Notes under the pieces: model-generated
What the model was told of the DNA's origin: nothing
What the model saw: only the letters and a program-made list of their open reading frames with translations
Databases searched by the model: none
DNA from: HKCCE3408 sp039191215
GTDB lineage: Bacteria; Pseudomonadota; Alphaproteobacteria; Rhodobacterales; Rhodobacteraceae
Assembly: GCA_039191215.1 (NCBI GenBank)
Contig: JBCCXT010000003.1
Span: forward strand, 56,532-120,531
Direction of reading: 5' to 3'
DNA: 64,000 bases
Shown here: one piece after another, positions 1 to 9,231 of the stretch
Layout of the letters: each line of letters starts with the position of its first letter
Position numbering within the stretch: position 1 is the stretch's first letter
Program-made: the position numbers and the translations under genes

Positions 1-68
1 TTTCACCCGACATGGATTGCCTGACGCTGGTAACGCCCAGTTAACCAACGCGCGGCATCGTTTCCGCC

Positions 69-830
69 ATGAGTGTGAAGAGATCATTTGCCGAAGCGCC
101 CCTGCCTGGTCTTGAGCCACATACGGGGACTATTGTGTTACCGCGGCTGCCATCCGTTGAAGAGCACCGCAAAGACCACCGCACGCGCCTACGCCAGCGT
201 TTCACCGATGGCGGTGCCGATGCGGTGCCCGATTACGAACTTCTGGAAATGCTGCTTTATCGGGCGCTGCCCCGGGGCGATACCAAACCGCTGGCAAAGT
301 CGCTCCTTAAAGCCTTCGGAGACATAAACCATGTCATCGCTGCGCCGCGCGCGCGTTTGAAAGAGGTCGACGGCGTCGGCGATCGGGTCATCTTTGAGCT
401 GAAGCTGGTCGAGGCGCTCGGCCACCGCATGGCGCGCGCGCGGGTGATGCAAAAGCCGCTTTTGTCGTCATGGGATGCGCTCTTGGCCTATTGTCAAACA
501 GCCATGGCCCATCGCGATCTGGAACATTTCCGGATACTCTTTCTCGACCGGAAGAACGTACTTGTCGCTGATGAGGAACAGGCAAAGGGCACGGTCGATC
601 ACGTCCCGGTCTATCCGCGCGAGGTTGTGAAACGGGCGCTGGAGTTGAACGCCTCAGCTCTAATTCTGGTCCACAACCATCCCTCCGGCGATCCAACACC
701 AAGTCAGGCGGATATCCAGATGACCGATGCTATCCGCGATGCCGCGGATGTGTTGGGCATCGTTGTGCATGACCATTTGATCATCGGAAAAGCCCGCGAG
801 CTCAGCTTTCGCGCCGAAGGCCTGCTCTAG
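69..830 (+). CDS. radC: RadC family JAB/MPN-domain DNA repair protein
   Basis: This 253-residue protein has the RadC layout: an N-terminal helix-hairpin-helix-like region (about residues 30-110, with GVGDR near residue 102) and a C-terminal JAB/MPN metalloprotease-like domain. The metal-binding JAMM motif is complete, with H202, H204 and D215 in HNHPSGDPTPSQAD. Length is normal for the family. RadC is traditionally linked to DNA repair or recombination, but its biochemical role is unsettled. The start at 69 gives the expected N-terminus, although no strong ribosome binding site precedes it. The gene converges on an OmpA-type gene, with a dispersed GC-rich repeat between their 3' ends. Confidence 0.93.
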   Translation: MSVKRSFAEAPLPGLEPHTGTIVLPRLPSVEEHRKDHRTRLRQRFTDGGADAVPDYELLEMLLYRALPRGDTKPLAKSLLKAFGDINHVIAAPRARLKEVDGVGDRVIFELKLVEALGHRMARARVMQKPLLSSWDALLAYCQTAMAHRDLEHFRILFLDRKNVLVADEEQAKGTVDHVPVYPREVVKRALELNASALILVHNHPSGDPTPSQADIQMTDAIRDAADVLGIVVHDHLIIGKARELSFRAEGLL

Positions 831-839
831 GGTGCGTAG

Positions 840-916
840 CGCGCGGCCGCGGCCGAAGGCCGACCGCGCGCTACGCCCAACTGGCGCAGGCCGGAGGCCG
901 AGCCGGGCGGGAGCCC
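840..916 (+). repeat. Dispersed GC-rich hairpin repeat, copy A
   Basis: This 77-base element is about 90 percent identical by eye to 47357-47433. Its left half lies in a perfect 13-base inverted repeat (GCGTAGCGCGCGG at 834-846 and its complement at 864-876) that encloses a smaller GGCC-GAA-GGCC stem. Two further short stems follow (GGCC-GGA-GGCC and GGGC-GGGA-GCCC). It sits directly after the radC stop, between two convergent genes. It resembles REP-type palindromic elements or a bidirectional transcription stop, but no T-tract follows. Confidence 0.75.
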
Positions 917-1019
917 TTGTTTTGCCTGCATCGCAGGTGGTCGGCCCTCGTCGGTGCCCCTAAAGCGACCCTCCTCGGGCCGGTCGCGGGTTACCCCGCT
1001 CCGGCGCGCGGCCGCCGGA

Positions 1020-2561
1020 TTATTCCAGCCAGATTTCGACGCGCCGGTTAATCGCGGCACCCCAATCGTCGGTATCGCAGGCAATCGGCAATGCTTCTCC
1101 GAAACCTGCGGTGCGAAAACTCACCGCACCCAAATCTGCCGCAAGTGCGGCCGCCATAACAGCCCGCCGGACTGAATCAGCCCTGTTTCGCGATAGGTTC
1201 AAATTCGCCGCGGCAGACCCGGCCGCGTCAGAAAAGCCCACAAAGACCAGCGTCCTGCCATCAAATTCCCCGTCCTCAATCGCCAACGCAAGCCGAGAGA
1301 TCGCGCTAAGGGACGGTGTGTCAAAACTGCTGGACCCATCCGAAAATCGAATCGTCGGCGACAGCCGCGCCGTACCCGTCATCAGTGCGGCAAGGCGTTG
1401 CAGATCAGCCAAGTCCGTCTCCTCGCCCGCGGCTTGGATCGCATTGGCCAATCGGACGCCTTGGGCATTGATCGGCGTGCGAATTATCGCCTGGCTGACG
1501 AAGCCCGTGCGGCGGATCACCCGCTCTGCCATTCCGGTTTCAAAAAATCCCAAAAACTCACGCACGAGGCGTGGAAGGCGCCGGTTGGGCGTGTAGACGA
1601 AAAGCGGCGCCGTCAGAGGGTAGTCTTCGGATTTCACTGTCTGCGGCGTTGCCTCAATGGCAAAGCCGCAAGGACCGGCCAGCGCCAGCGCCCGGGCATT
1701 GCCCACAGCCGATAGCGTCGCAACACCCAAGGCCAGCGGATCCCGGGAGACCGCATCAGACAGATCGCGCGGATCGTCATGGCGTGTGATCCCCGCCGCC
1801 AAGGTGCCCCCATCGGGGAGAACGCGGCTTTCAAAGGCTTGCGCCAGGCCGCTTGACGCGGCGGGGAAATGCAGCTCGATCGGCGCGTCAGGGCCGCCGA
1901 GATCGGCCCAATTTGTGATCTCACCGGCAAAAAGTGCGGCCAGGCTTTCCGGGGCAATCTGGCTCAGCGGATTTGACCGCGCGGTGACCGCAACCAGCGC
2001 ATCCAGAGCAATAACGCGGGCCCTTTGGCTGAGGTCTTGCCCGCCTGCAGCATCAACGGCGCGCTCCTCCAGCGAAAGTGGCTCCCGCAAAGTCAGCGCC
2101 ACATCCGTTTCGTCGTTCAGAAGCGCCAAAAACGCATCATCTGTGGTGCCAGGCGCGACGCTAAAGCGCGCGGCCACGGAGCCGTCCGCGCGCGCCATCG
2201 TAAAGGTCGTGACGCCCTCGGCATCGATCCGGCGGCTCAGGTCAAAACCTTGGTCCAATGCAAAGGTTTCAATCAACTCCGGCAGCAGCCTGTCGGCGAT
2301 CACGGCGGCGCCGGTGAACCTGGCTTCGGCCACAAATGCCTCCAAATTGGGGCAACCGGGGCCGTCGCACCGCACCCCTTCCGCGCTCACTGTGAGCGGC
2401 CCGTAGATCGAAGAGACGCGGTAAAACTCGCCGTCGAAAGCAATCAGGCTACCGGCAAGCTCAATACCCCCATCGATCGAGGTCAGCGTGACGTCCTGCC
2501 CAAAAACAGCGCCCGTCGAAAGACAGATGGTTGCGGCAACAGCGCGCAATAGGGAACGCAT
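1020..2561 (-). CDS. PstS-like substrate-binding / OmpA domain fusion protein
   Basis: The 513-residue product begins with a signal peptide (residues 1-21, ending VFGQ). A periplasmic phosphate-binding-protein-like (PBP-like II) region follows over about residues 125-355. The last 120 residues form an OmpA/MotB peptidoglycan-binding domain (FSDGSSSFD, then LSRNRADSVRRAV, ending NRRVEIWLE). A secreted ligand-binding domain anchored to peptidoglycan is therefore likely. No ABC permease genes are nearby, so a role in phosphate uptake is not supported. It lies 18 bases after the upstream exported-protein gene and is probably cotranscribed with it. The ligand is unknown. Confidence 0.8.
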   Translation of the reverse strand: MRSLLRAVAATICLSTGAVFGQDVTLTSIDGGIELAGSLIAFDGEFYRVSSIYGPLTVSAEGVRCDGPGCPNLEAFVAEARFTGAAVIADRLLPELIETFALDQGFDLSRRIDAEGVTTFTMARADGSVAARFSVAPGTTDDAFLALLNDETDVALTLREPLSLEERAVDAAGGQDLSQRARVIALDALVAVTARSNPLSQIAPESLAALFAGEITNWADLGGPDAPIELHFPAASSGLAQAFESRVLPDGGTLAAGITRHDDPRDLSDAVSRDPLALGVATLSAVGNARALALAGPCGFAIEATPQTVKSEDYPLTAPLFVYTPNRRLPRLVREFLGFFETGMAERVIRRTGFVSQAIIRTPINAQGVRLANAIQAAGEETDLADLQRLAALMTGTARLSPTIRFSDGSSSFDTPSLSAISRLALAIEDGEFDGRTLVFVGFSDAAGSAAANLNLSRNRADSVRRAVMAAALAADLGAVSFRTAGFGEALPIACDTDDWGAAINRRVEIWLE

Positions 2562-2579
2562 GACCTAGGCCTGTGTCGA

Positions 2580-3431
2580 TTAACGCTCAGCGATCCTCAG
2601 GTCCGGGAACAAATTTTGCAACCACAGATGGGGCGCCGCTGTGCGGCAGCCTGGCCCTGCCAATTCCAGTTCGGTGTGCTCAGCGGCTGCTGCGTCGCGG
2701 ATGGTGATTGTGGTTGCCTCGGCGGTACCGCAAAGGCTGAGCGCAAGGCGCACCTGCCCACCCGCCTCGACCGGATCGCGCGGGAAGGTGTAGACTTGCA
2801 AGCCATCAAGCAGGCTTAGAAAGCCGCCTTCGCCCAAGACGGCGTCGCGATGGGACCCCGGTGCGCTTGGGCTGATATGCCCGGGCATGCCAGACGCAGC
2901 GCCTCGTTCAAAGGCCGAGAGCGAGATCTCAGCATCACCGCGCCAGTTTACTGCCACGCGTTGATAATCGGCCAGATCGGGTACCGCGAGCTGGAAGACT
3001 TGGCCGCCGACGCTGATCCGCGCCGGATCGCTCAGCGCCGGTAAGTGCACCACGCTTTGGCCAAGCGCGTTGGTTTCGAGCGTCAATTCGATGCCGGCAT
3101 GTGAGATCAGGACCGAGCGACCGGGCGCACAGGCATCGTTGATTTCCAAGATAATTATGGCCGGGGCCTCAGCGCGGGCGGTGACATCGGCACCGCAACT
3201 TAGACCAAAGCGGCCCATTTGCGGCGGCAGGCGGAGCGGTTCCGGCGCGTTGGATCGCGTTACTCTGGCTGGAAGCGGCGGCAGGCCTGGCAAGGCTGCC
3301 GCAAAGATTGGATCGCTTGGGATATCGGCGCGGAGCTCAGCGGGTGGCTCGGGCGCATGACGCGCCTGCCAACCTGCAACCGCGATGGCTGCCAGGCCCA
3401 ACAGGGCTAAGCTTGTGGTGAACCTGCTCAT
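2580..3431 (-). CDS. Exported/membrane-anchored hypothetical protein downstream of secA
   Basis: The 283-residue product starts with MSRFTTSLALLGLAAIAVAGW, a signal anchor or signal peptide. The start at 3431 is chosen over the longer frame because an AGGA-type ribosome binding site precedes it and the signal sequence then sits at the N-terminus. The rest is a beta-rich periplasmic region with no catalytic motif I recognise; several cysteines (in LSCGA, NDACAPG, LSLCGT and GPGCR) could form disulfides. It lies 114 bases after secA on the same strand and 18 bases before the PBP/OmpA gene. This suggests an envelope role, but no function can be assigned from sequence. Confidence 0.7.
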   Translation of the reverse strand: MSRFTTSLALLGLAAIAVAGWQARHAPEPPAELRADIPSDPIFAAALPGLPPLPARVTRSNAPEPLRLPPQMGRFGLSCGADVTARAEAPAIIILEINDACAPGRSVLISHAGIELTLETNALGQSVVHLPALSDPARISVGGQVFQLAVPDLADYQRVAVNWRGDAEISLSAFERGAASGMPGHISPSAPGSHRDAVLGEGGFLSLLDGLQVYTFPRDPVEAGGQVRLALSLCGTAEATTITIRDAAAAEHTELELAGPGCRTAAPHLWLQNLFPDLRIAER

Positions 3432-3545
3432 CTTGTCCTCGCATCGCGGCCTGTTTGCGACCGTCATTGCAGGCAAGTGTATCCGATACTCAGATTAATT
3501 ACGCGGGGCGACAGGTGTTTAGCGTCGAAGTGGTGCAGATCCGAC

Positions 3546-6260
3546 TCAGCCGATGCGACCGTGGCAATGCTTGAACTTCTTGCCGGAACCACAGGGACAA
3601 GCGTCATTGCGGCCCGGATTGCCCCATGTGGCGCGGTCATTTTCATCAAAACCGGCTATAAGGGGCGTCAACGCTGGCGCGGGCCCCGCCGATGCAGCGG
3701 CACCGGCCTCTTCGGCAGCTTGCGTTTGGGCAGCCTGTTGGGCCTGCAATTGGCGAATGAGTTCGGCCTGTTGTTCCGGCGAAAGTGGCTGAATTTTTGC
3801 AAGCTTTTCTGTCACATCAACGCGCAAGCCGTCCAGCAGGCCCTCAAATAACTGGAACGCCTCCGACTTATATTCATTTAGAGGATCGCGTTGCGCGTAA
3901 CCGCGGAAGCCCACAACGGAGCGCAGATGTTCAAGCGTCACCAAATGCTCGCGCCATTTCGCGTCGATTGTCTGCAGCAAGACCTGCTTTTCGATCGAGC
4001 GCATCTGGTCGGAGCCGAATTGCACGGCCTTGCCCGCCATATGTTCGTCGGCTGCCTTTTCCAGGGTTTCCCGAATATCGGCATTTTCCACACCGTCTTC
4101 ATCGGCCAATTCGGCTACCGGCACGTCAATGCCGAGCGTCTTTGTTGCCGCCTCAGCCAGGCCTTCGGTATCCCATTGATCGGCGTAGGATTTCGGCGGC
4201 ATATATTGATCAACCAGGTCTTCGATCACCTGGTGGCGCATATCGCGCGTGATCTCACCGATCTCATCGGCTGACATGATCTCCATGCGCTGTTCGAAGA
4301 TCGCTTTGCGCTGATCGTTCATCACGTCGTCGAATTTCAGAATCTGTTTGCGGAGGTCGAAATTCCGACCTTCAACTTTGCTTTGTGCCCGCTCAAGCGA
4401 TTTGTTGACCCAGGGATGGATGATCGCTTCGCCCTCTTTCATGCCCAATCTTTGCAGCATGTTGTCGAGCTTGTCGGAGCCAAAAATGCGCATCAGGTCG
4501 TCTTCGAGGCTCAGGAAAAAGACCGACCTACCGGGATCGCCCTGCCGGCCGGACCGGCCGCGCAACTGGTTGTCGATCCGACGGCTTTCATGGCGCTCGG
4601 TTGCCAAGACGAAGAGGCCGCCAGCATCTTTTACCTTTTGCTCATCGGCCTCATGTTCAGCCTCAATCTTGGTGCGCGTCTCGTCAGGGTTGGCATCGGG
4701 TGTTTCAGTGATCGCCTCGATCACCTTAAATTCGACATTGCCGCCGAGCTTGATGTCGGTGCCGCGACCGGCCATGTTGGTGGCGATCGTAATGGCGCCA
4801 AGCTTACCGGCATCCGCGACGATCTGGGCCTCTTGTTCATGCTGGCGAGCGTTGAGAATGTTGTGCGGCAAGCTGGCCTTGCTGAGCAACTGACCTAGCA
4901 TTTCGGACTTTTCGATCGAGGTCGTGCCGACAAGAACCGGCTGGCCTTTGTCATGCGCCTCTTTGATCTCGTCCACGATCGCGTTGTATTTTTCCCGGGT
5001 GGTGCGGTAAACCTGGTCGTCTTCATCGGTGCGCGCGATGGGTAGGTTTGTCGGGATCTCGACCACCCCGAGCCCGTAGATCGACATGAATTCCTCTGCC
5101 TCGGTCGCCGCCGTCCCGGTCATCCCTGAAAGCGTGTCATAGAGGCGGAAGTAATTTTGGAACGTGACCGAGGCCAATGTCGAGTTTTCGGGCTGAATCT
5201 TGCAGCCCTCCTTGGCTTCAATCGCCTGATGCAACCCGTCCGACAGGCGTCGCCCCGGCATCATCCGCCCGGTGAACTCGTCCACCAAAACGACGTCTCC
5301 GCCGCGAACGATGTATTCTTTGTCTTTGTGAAAAACTTTATGGGCACGCAGCGCGTTGGTGACGTGGTGCACGATTGTGGTCGATTCCGGATCGTAGAGC
5401 GACTGATCCTCCGGCAAGAGACCAATTTCCAGCAGACGCCGTTCGAGGAAATCGTTGCCCTCATCAGTAAAGGTCGCTTGACGGGTCTTTTCGTCGAGCG
5501 TGAAGTGATCATCCTCGATCTCGGGGATCACTTTGTCGACGGCGACATAGAGATCGGACCGATCCTGGCTCGGGCCAGAGATGATAAGCGGTGTCCGAGC
5601 CTCATCGACAAGGATCGAATCCACCTCGTCGACCACCGCGAAATTATGCCCGCGCTGCATCATCTCTTTCAGCGAGGCCCGCATATTGTCGCGCAGATAG
5701 TCAAAGCCCAGCTCATTATTGGTCGCATAGGTGATATCGGCGGCATAGGCTTCGCGCTTTTCCTCGTCAGGCTGGCGCGGATAGACGACACCCGTGGACA
5801 GGCCAAGTGCGGTATAGACCTTACCCATCCAATCGGCGTCGCGTTTGGCGAGATAATCGTTCACGGTGACGATATGCACGCCCTTGCCGGTCAACGCGTT
5901 GAGATAGGCGGGAAACGTCGCCACCAGCGTTTTGCCTTCGCCGGTTTTCATCTCGGCGATATTGCCCTGGTGCAAGAACAGCCCGCCGATCAATTGCACG
6001 TCAAAGGCCCGCAGACCAAGCGCGCGTTTCGCGGCCTCGCGGCAATTGGCAAAGGCCTCCGGCAGGAGATCATCCAGCGCCTCGCCGTTTTGCGCGCGAT
6101 TGCGCAGCTCGGCGGTTTTGGCGACGATATTGGTGTCGCTCAACGCCTCAAATTCCGGCTCCAAGGCGTTAATCTTTTCAATGATTGGGCGGACGGCGCG
6201 AACGCGCCGGTCATTTGAGCTGCCAAAGACTTTTTTGGCAATTGTACCAAGACCCATCAT
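3546..6260 (-). CDS. secA: Preprotein translocase ATPase SecA
   Basis: SecA is the cytosolic ATPase motor that drives unfolded preproteins through SecYEG. The 904-residue length is normal. Walker A is MKTGEGKT at residues 104-111, and the DEAD-type Walker B region reads VVDEVDSILVDEARTPLIISG. The preprotein crosslinking, helical scaffold and second nucleotide-binding regions are all present (GRGTDIKLGG, RGRSGRQGDPG). The C-terminus carries the SEC-C zinc motif C888-x-C890-x8-C899-H900, used for SecB and phospholipid contact. Two adjacent ATG codons (6260 and 6257) are possible starts. It is divergent from the parvulin gene at 6474, so a 213-base intergenic stretch holds both promoters. Confidence 0.98.
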   Translation of the reverse strand: MMGLGTIAKKVFGSSNDRRVRAVRPIIEKINALEPEFEALSDTNIVAKTAELRNRAQNGEALDDLLPEAFANCREAAKRALGLRAFDVQLIGGLFLHQGNIAEMKTGEGKTLVATFPAYLNALTGKGVHIVTVNDYLAKRDADWMGKVYTALGLSTGVVYPRQPDEEKREAYAADITYATNNELGFDYLRDNMRASLKEMMQRGHNFAVVDEVDSILVDEARTPLIISGPSQDRSDLYVAVDKVIPEIEDDHFTLDEKTRQATFTDEGNDFLERRLLEIGLLPEDQSLYDPESTTIVHHVTNALRAHKVFHKDKEYIVRGGDVVLVDEFTGRMMPGRRLSDGLHQAIEAKEGCKIQPENSTLASVTFQNYFRLYDTLSGMTGTAATEAEEFMSIYGLGVVEIPTNLPIARTDEDDQVYRTTREKYNAIVDEIKEAHDKGQPVLVGTTSIEKSEMLGQLLSKASLPHNILNARQHEQEAQIVADAGKLGAITIATNMAGRGTDIKLGGNVEFKVIEAITETPDANPDETRTKIEAEHEADEQKVKDAGGLFVLATERHESRRIDNQLRGRSGRQGDPGRSVFFLSLEDDLMRIFGSDKLDNMLQRLGMKEGEAIIHPWVNKSLERAQSKVEGRNFDLRKQILKFDDVMNDQRKAIFEQRMEIMSADEIGEITRDMRHQVIEDLVDQYMPPKSYADQWDTEGLAEAATKTLGIDVPVAELADEDGVENADIRETLEKAADEHMAGKAVQFGSDQMRSIEKQVLLQTIDAKWREHLVTLEHLRSVVGFRGYAQRDPLNEYKSEAFQLFEGLLDGLRVDVTEKLAKIQPLSPEQQAELIRQLQAQQAAQTQAAEEAGAAASAGPAPALTPLIAGFDENDRATWGNPGRNDACPCGSGKKFKHCHGRIG

Positions 6261-6473
6261 AGCGTGTCACTTAACCCTTTCGGCCGGACTTCCCACCGAT
6301 CAAACGTTCGTGTGCGGCATCGGGTTGTTTGGCCCATCGCGGCAGTCTAGAACGGCGACAAGGACGGTCTGGCCCCGATGCAAAACCGATACGCGACATA
6401 AGGGGCCACCGGATAGGTGTCAACGCAGGCAGCCCACGCCGTGCTGCTGCTACAACCAGACAAGGATATCTTT

Positions 6474-7316
6474 ATGATGAAACGTCTCCTCGCCTCCGTG
6501 GCGGTTACGCTTGTTACTGCGCTGCCGGTCTATGCGGATGGTCACGCAAGTGCGGATACGGTCCTGGCCACGGTCAACGGCACGGACATCACCTTGGCAA
6601 ACCTGATCGCGATGGCGCAGATGCTGCCGCCGGAATACCAGCAATTGCCCGATGAGATTTTGTTCAACGGCATGTTGGACCAGTTGATCCAGCAGGAGCT
6701 TCTGGCCAGCCAGGCGGCAGCCGATATGACGCCGATCCGGGAATACGGCCTGGAAAACGAACGGCGCAGCTTTCTGGCCGCAACCCTTGTAGATGAAGTT
6801 GCGACCGCCCCTGTCACCGATGAAGAACTACAGACCGCGTATGATGACATTTTCGGCGAGGTGGAGCCGGGCATCGAATACAACGCCTCGCACATTTTGG
6901 TCGATTCGATGGAAGAGGCCGAAGAGATCGTGACGCTTCTTGCGGAAGGCGGCGATTTCGCAGAATTGGCCGCGGACCGGTCGACCGGGCCGTCTGGGCC
7001 TAATGGCGGCCAGCTTGGCTGGTTCTCCGAAGGCATGATGGTGCCCCCATTCGAAGAAGCGGTGATGGCGCTTGAAGCCGGCGAAGTCTCCGGCCCGGTT
7101 GAAACGCAATTTGGCTGGCATGTGATCGTGCTCAACGAGTCGCGCACCGAAGAGCTGCCGCAGATTGACGACATCCGCGGCGATCTTGAGGAAACCGTGC
7201 GCCAGGATCGGGTCGATCAACTGATTGCCGGTCTGACGGATGCGGGCGACGTGACGCGCACAGAGCTTGACATCGACCCGGCGCTCATCCGCAATGTCGA
7301 TCTGCTGGGAGAATAG
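6474..7316 (+). CDS. Periplasmic parvulin-type peptidyl-prolyl cis-trans isomerase
   Basis: The 280-residue product has a signal peptide (MMKRLLASVAVTLVTALPVYADG), an N-terminal SurA/PrsA-like helical chaperone region, and a parvulin domain at about residues 125-220 (YNASHILVD, GGQLGWFSEGMMVPPFE, TQFGWHVI). It catalyses proline isomerisation and probably assists folding of exported proteins, which fits its position divergent from secA. The start at 6474 is preferred because AAGGA lies seven bases upstream and the signal peptide then begins the protein; the open frame extends 19 codons further upstream. argJ follows after 17 bases, so readthrough is likely. Confidence 0.92.
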   Translation: MMKRLLASVAVTLVTALPVYADGHASADTVLATVNGTDITLANLIAMAQMLPPEYQQLPDEILFNGMLDQLIQQELLASQAAADMTPIREYGLENERRSFLAATLVDEVATAPVTDEELQTAYDDIFGEVEPGIEYNASHILVDSMEEAEEIVTLLAEGGDFAELAADRSTGPSGPNGGQLGWFSEGMMVPPFEEAVMALEAGEVSGPVETQFGWHVIVLNESRTEELPQIDDIRGDLEETVRQDRVDQLIAGLTDAGDVTRTELDIDPALIRNVDLLGE

Positions 7317-7333
7317 TCTTAAGGCGCGTTTGC

Positions 7334-8704
7334 ATGGTCAAAATCAAAAAAAAGCCGAAGGGCAAACTCGCCAAAAAGCCAAAAGACAAAAAGAAGAAAA
7401 GCGCAAAGCGGCCCGCGCCGACGCAAGTCATGTTGGTTGAGGCCGCACTTTCTGCGCCTCTTGCGCCTGCGGTCTCCCCATTGGCGCCCGCGAAGTTTCC
7501 CAAACTTCCCGCGGTTGCGGGTGTAACGTTTTCCGCCGGTCAGGCCGGGATCAAAGCGGCGGGCCGCGATGATGTCATGCTGGCGCGGCTTGATCCGGGC
7601 ACCGTGGTTGCCGGCGTCTTCACGAGATCGGCGACCCGTTCCGCGCCTGTGCGCGATTGTGAGGCGAAATTGGCCGCGCTTGACGGACCCGGCGCGGCGC
7701 TGGCGATTGTGGTCAATTCCGGCAATGCCAATGCATTTACCGGCAAGGCCGGGGACGGGACTGTAAAGGCCGTGTCAAAAGCCGCCGGAAAAGCGCTTAA
7801 GGTCGCGCCGTCTCGTGTGTTCACAGCCTCCACAGGGGTCATCGGGGAGCCGCTGGCCGCTGCGAAAATCACCGACATTCTACGCGCCATGGCAAAGGCT
7901 GCCCGAGCGGACGGGGCCGAGGCCGCCGCGCGCGCGATCATGACCACCGACACGTTTGCCAAAGGCGCCTGCGCGCAGGGCGACGTGGACGGCGTGCCGG
8001 TCAATGTTGTCGGCATTGCCAAGGGCTCCGGTATGATTGCACCCGATATGGCGACGATGCTTGGCTATCTATTCACCGATGTGGCACTCACCCAGGATAC
8101 GGCCCAAGCGCTTTTGGCCGCCTCGACGCGCAAAAGCTTCAATGCCGTTACAGTTGATGGCGATACCTCGACCTCGGATACAGTGTTGCTGGCCGCGACG
8201 GGCCAAGCGGGCAATCATCCGGTCAGCAGTCTGCGATCGGCCGCCGGTCAGGCCTTCGCCGCGCTTTTGGATGAGGTTATGCAGGATCTCGCGCTGCAGA
8301 TTGTCCGCGACGGGGAGGGCGCGACAAAACTTGTGGAAGTGCGTGTGACCGGCGCCGCGACGGTCGGCGACGCTGACAAGGTGGCCCGATCGATCGCCAA
8401 TTCACCGCTTGTGAAAACAGCGATCGCAGGCGGCGATCCGAATTGGGGGCGGGTTGTCATGGCGGTGGGCAAATCTGGCGCCGCGGCCGATCGCGACCGT
8501 CTCAGCATTTCGTTCGGCGACATCTTGGTTGCCGAAAAGGGCTGGCGCGCGCCGAGCTATGACGAGGCTGCGGCTGCAGATTACATGGACGGGGACGAAA
8601 TCAAGATTGCGGTTAATCTGGGTCTTGGCAAAGGCGCGGCCACGGTTTGGACCTGTGATCTGACCCATGGATACATCTCGATCAACACTGATTATCGGTC
8701 GTGA
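7334..8704 (+). CDS. argJ: Bifunctional glutamate N-acetyltransferase / amino-acid acetyltransferase (ArgJ)
   Basis: ArgJ moves the acetyl group from N-acetylornithine to glutamate, recycling it in arginine synthesis. The autoprocessing site is visible in PDMATMLGY, where cleavage between A240 and T241 creates the catalytic threonine. The conserved region TVDGDTSTSD is also present. At 456 residues it is about 45 longer than usual because of a lysine-rich N-terminal tail (14 lysines in the first 26 residues) before the normal start of homology near residue 47. AAGG nine bases upstream supports the long start; the alternative ATG at 7430 lacks a clear ribosome binding site. It overlaps mutT by four bases. 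Confidence 0.95.
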   Translation: MVKIKKKPKGKLAKKPKDKKKKSAKRPAPTQVMLVEAALSAPLAPAVSPLAPAKFPKLPAVAGVTFSAGQAGIKAAGRDDVMLARLDPGTVVAGVFTRSATRSAPVRDCEAKLAALDGPGAALAIVVNSGNANAFTGKAGDGTVKAVSKAAGKALKVAPSRVFTASTGVIGEPLAAAKITDILRAMAKAARADGAEAAARAIMTTDTFAKGACAQGDVDGVPVNVVGIAKGSGMIAPDMATMLGYLFTDVALTQDTAQALLAASTRKSFNAVTVDGDTSTSDTVLLAATGQAGNHPVSSLRSAAGQAFAALLDEVMQDLALQIVRDGEGATKLVEVRVTGAATVGDADKVARSIANSPLVKTAIAGGDPNWGRVVMAVGKSGAAADRDRLSISFGDILVAEKGWRAPSYDEAAAADYMDGDEIKIAVNLGLGKGAATVWTCDLTHGYISINTDYRS

Positions 8705-9099
8705 AAATCGTTCTTGTCTCGGCCGTGGCGCTGATCGATCCCGATGGCCGCGTCCTGCTCGCGCAACGGCCCGAGGGCAAATCGATGGCCGGTTTATGGG
8801 AGTTTCCTGGCGGCAAAGTCGAGCCTGGCGAGACGCCAGAGGCTGCACTGATTCGCGAATTGCACGAAGAACTTGGCATTTCGACCTGGGAAAGTTGCTT
8901 GGCGCCGCTAACCTTTGCTAGTCACAATTACCCAGAGTTTCATTTGCTTATGCCGCTTTTTGCTTGCCGGAAGTGGGACGGGATCGTGGTGCCGCAAGAG
9001 GGTCAGAAACTCAGTTGGGCCTTACCATCAAGGCTGCGCGACTACCCGATGCCGCCGGCGGACGCCCCGCTTATCCCCATCTTACGCGATTGGCTGTGA
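8701..9099 (+). CDS. mutT: MutT-type Nudix hydrolase (8-oxo-dGTP diphosphatase)
   Basis: The 132-residue protein contains a full Nudix box, G38-x5-E44-x7-RELHEELGI ending at I60, which binds metal and hydrolyses nucleoside diphosphate derivatives. The region ALIDPDGRVLLAQRPEGK is typical of MutT enzymes that clear 8-oxo-dGTP from the nucleotide pool. Translation starts at GTG 8701, overlapping the argJ stop as GTGA, so the two genes are translationally coupled. Substrate specificity is inferred from family resemblance. Confidence 0.9.
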   Translation: MKIVLVSAVALIDPDGRVLLAQRPEGKSMAGLWEFPGGKVEPGETPEAALIRELHEELGISTWESCLAPLTFASHNYPEFHLLMPLFACRKWDGIVVPQEGQKLSWALPSRLRDYPMPPADAPLIPILRDWL

Positions 9100-9231
9100 T
9101 CCTGCCGCACTGCGGCGTAAATAGACTGCCGAAGAGTTAGGCAAAAATTTACCTCTCGAGAGCAGTTTTGGTGCTGAAATCGAACCAATTCACGCTAGTC
9201 TCATAAGACACAGCGAATGGGGGAGAAGACT

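Noticed and set aside
840..916. CRISPR array or tandem repeat
   Set aside because: Only two distant copies exist, with internal stems rather than regularly spaced repeats.
5157..6218. Long plus-strand open frame (353 codons) opposite secA
   Set aside because: It is antisense to strongly conserved secA codons, has no ribosome binding site and no family resemblance; it reflects GC-rich codon bias.
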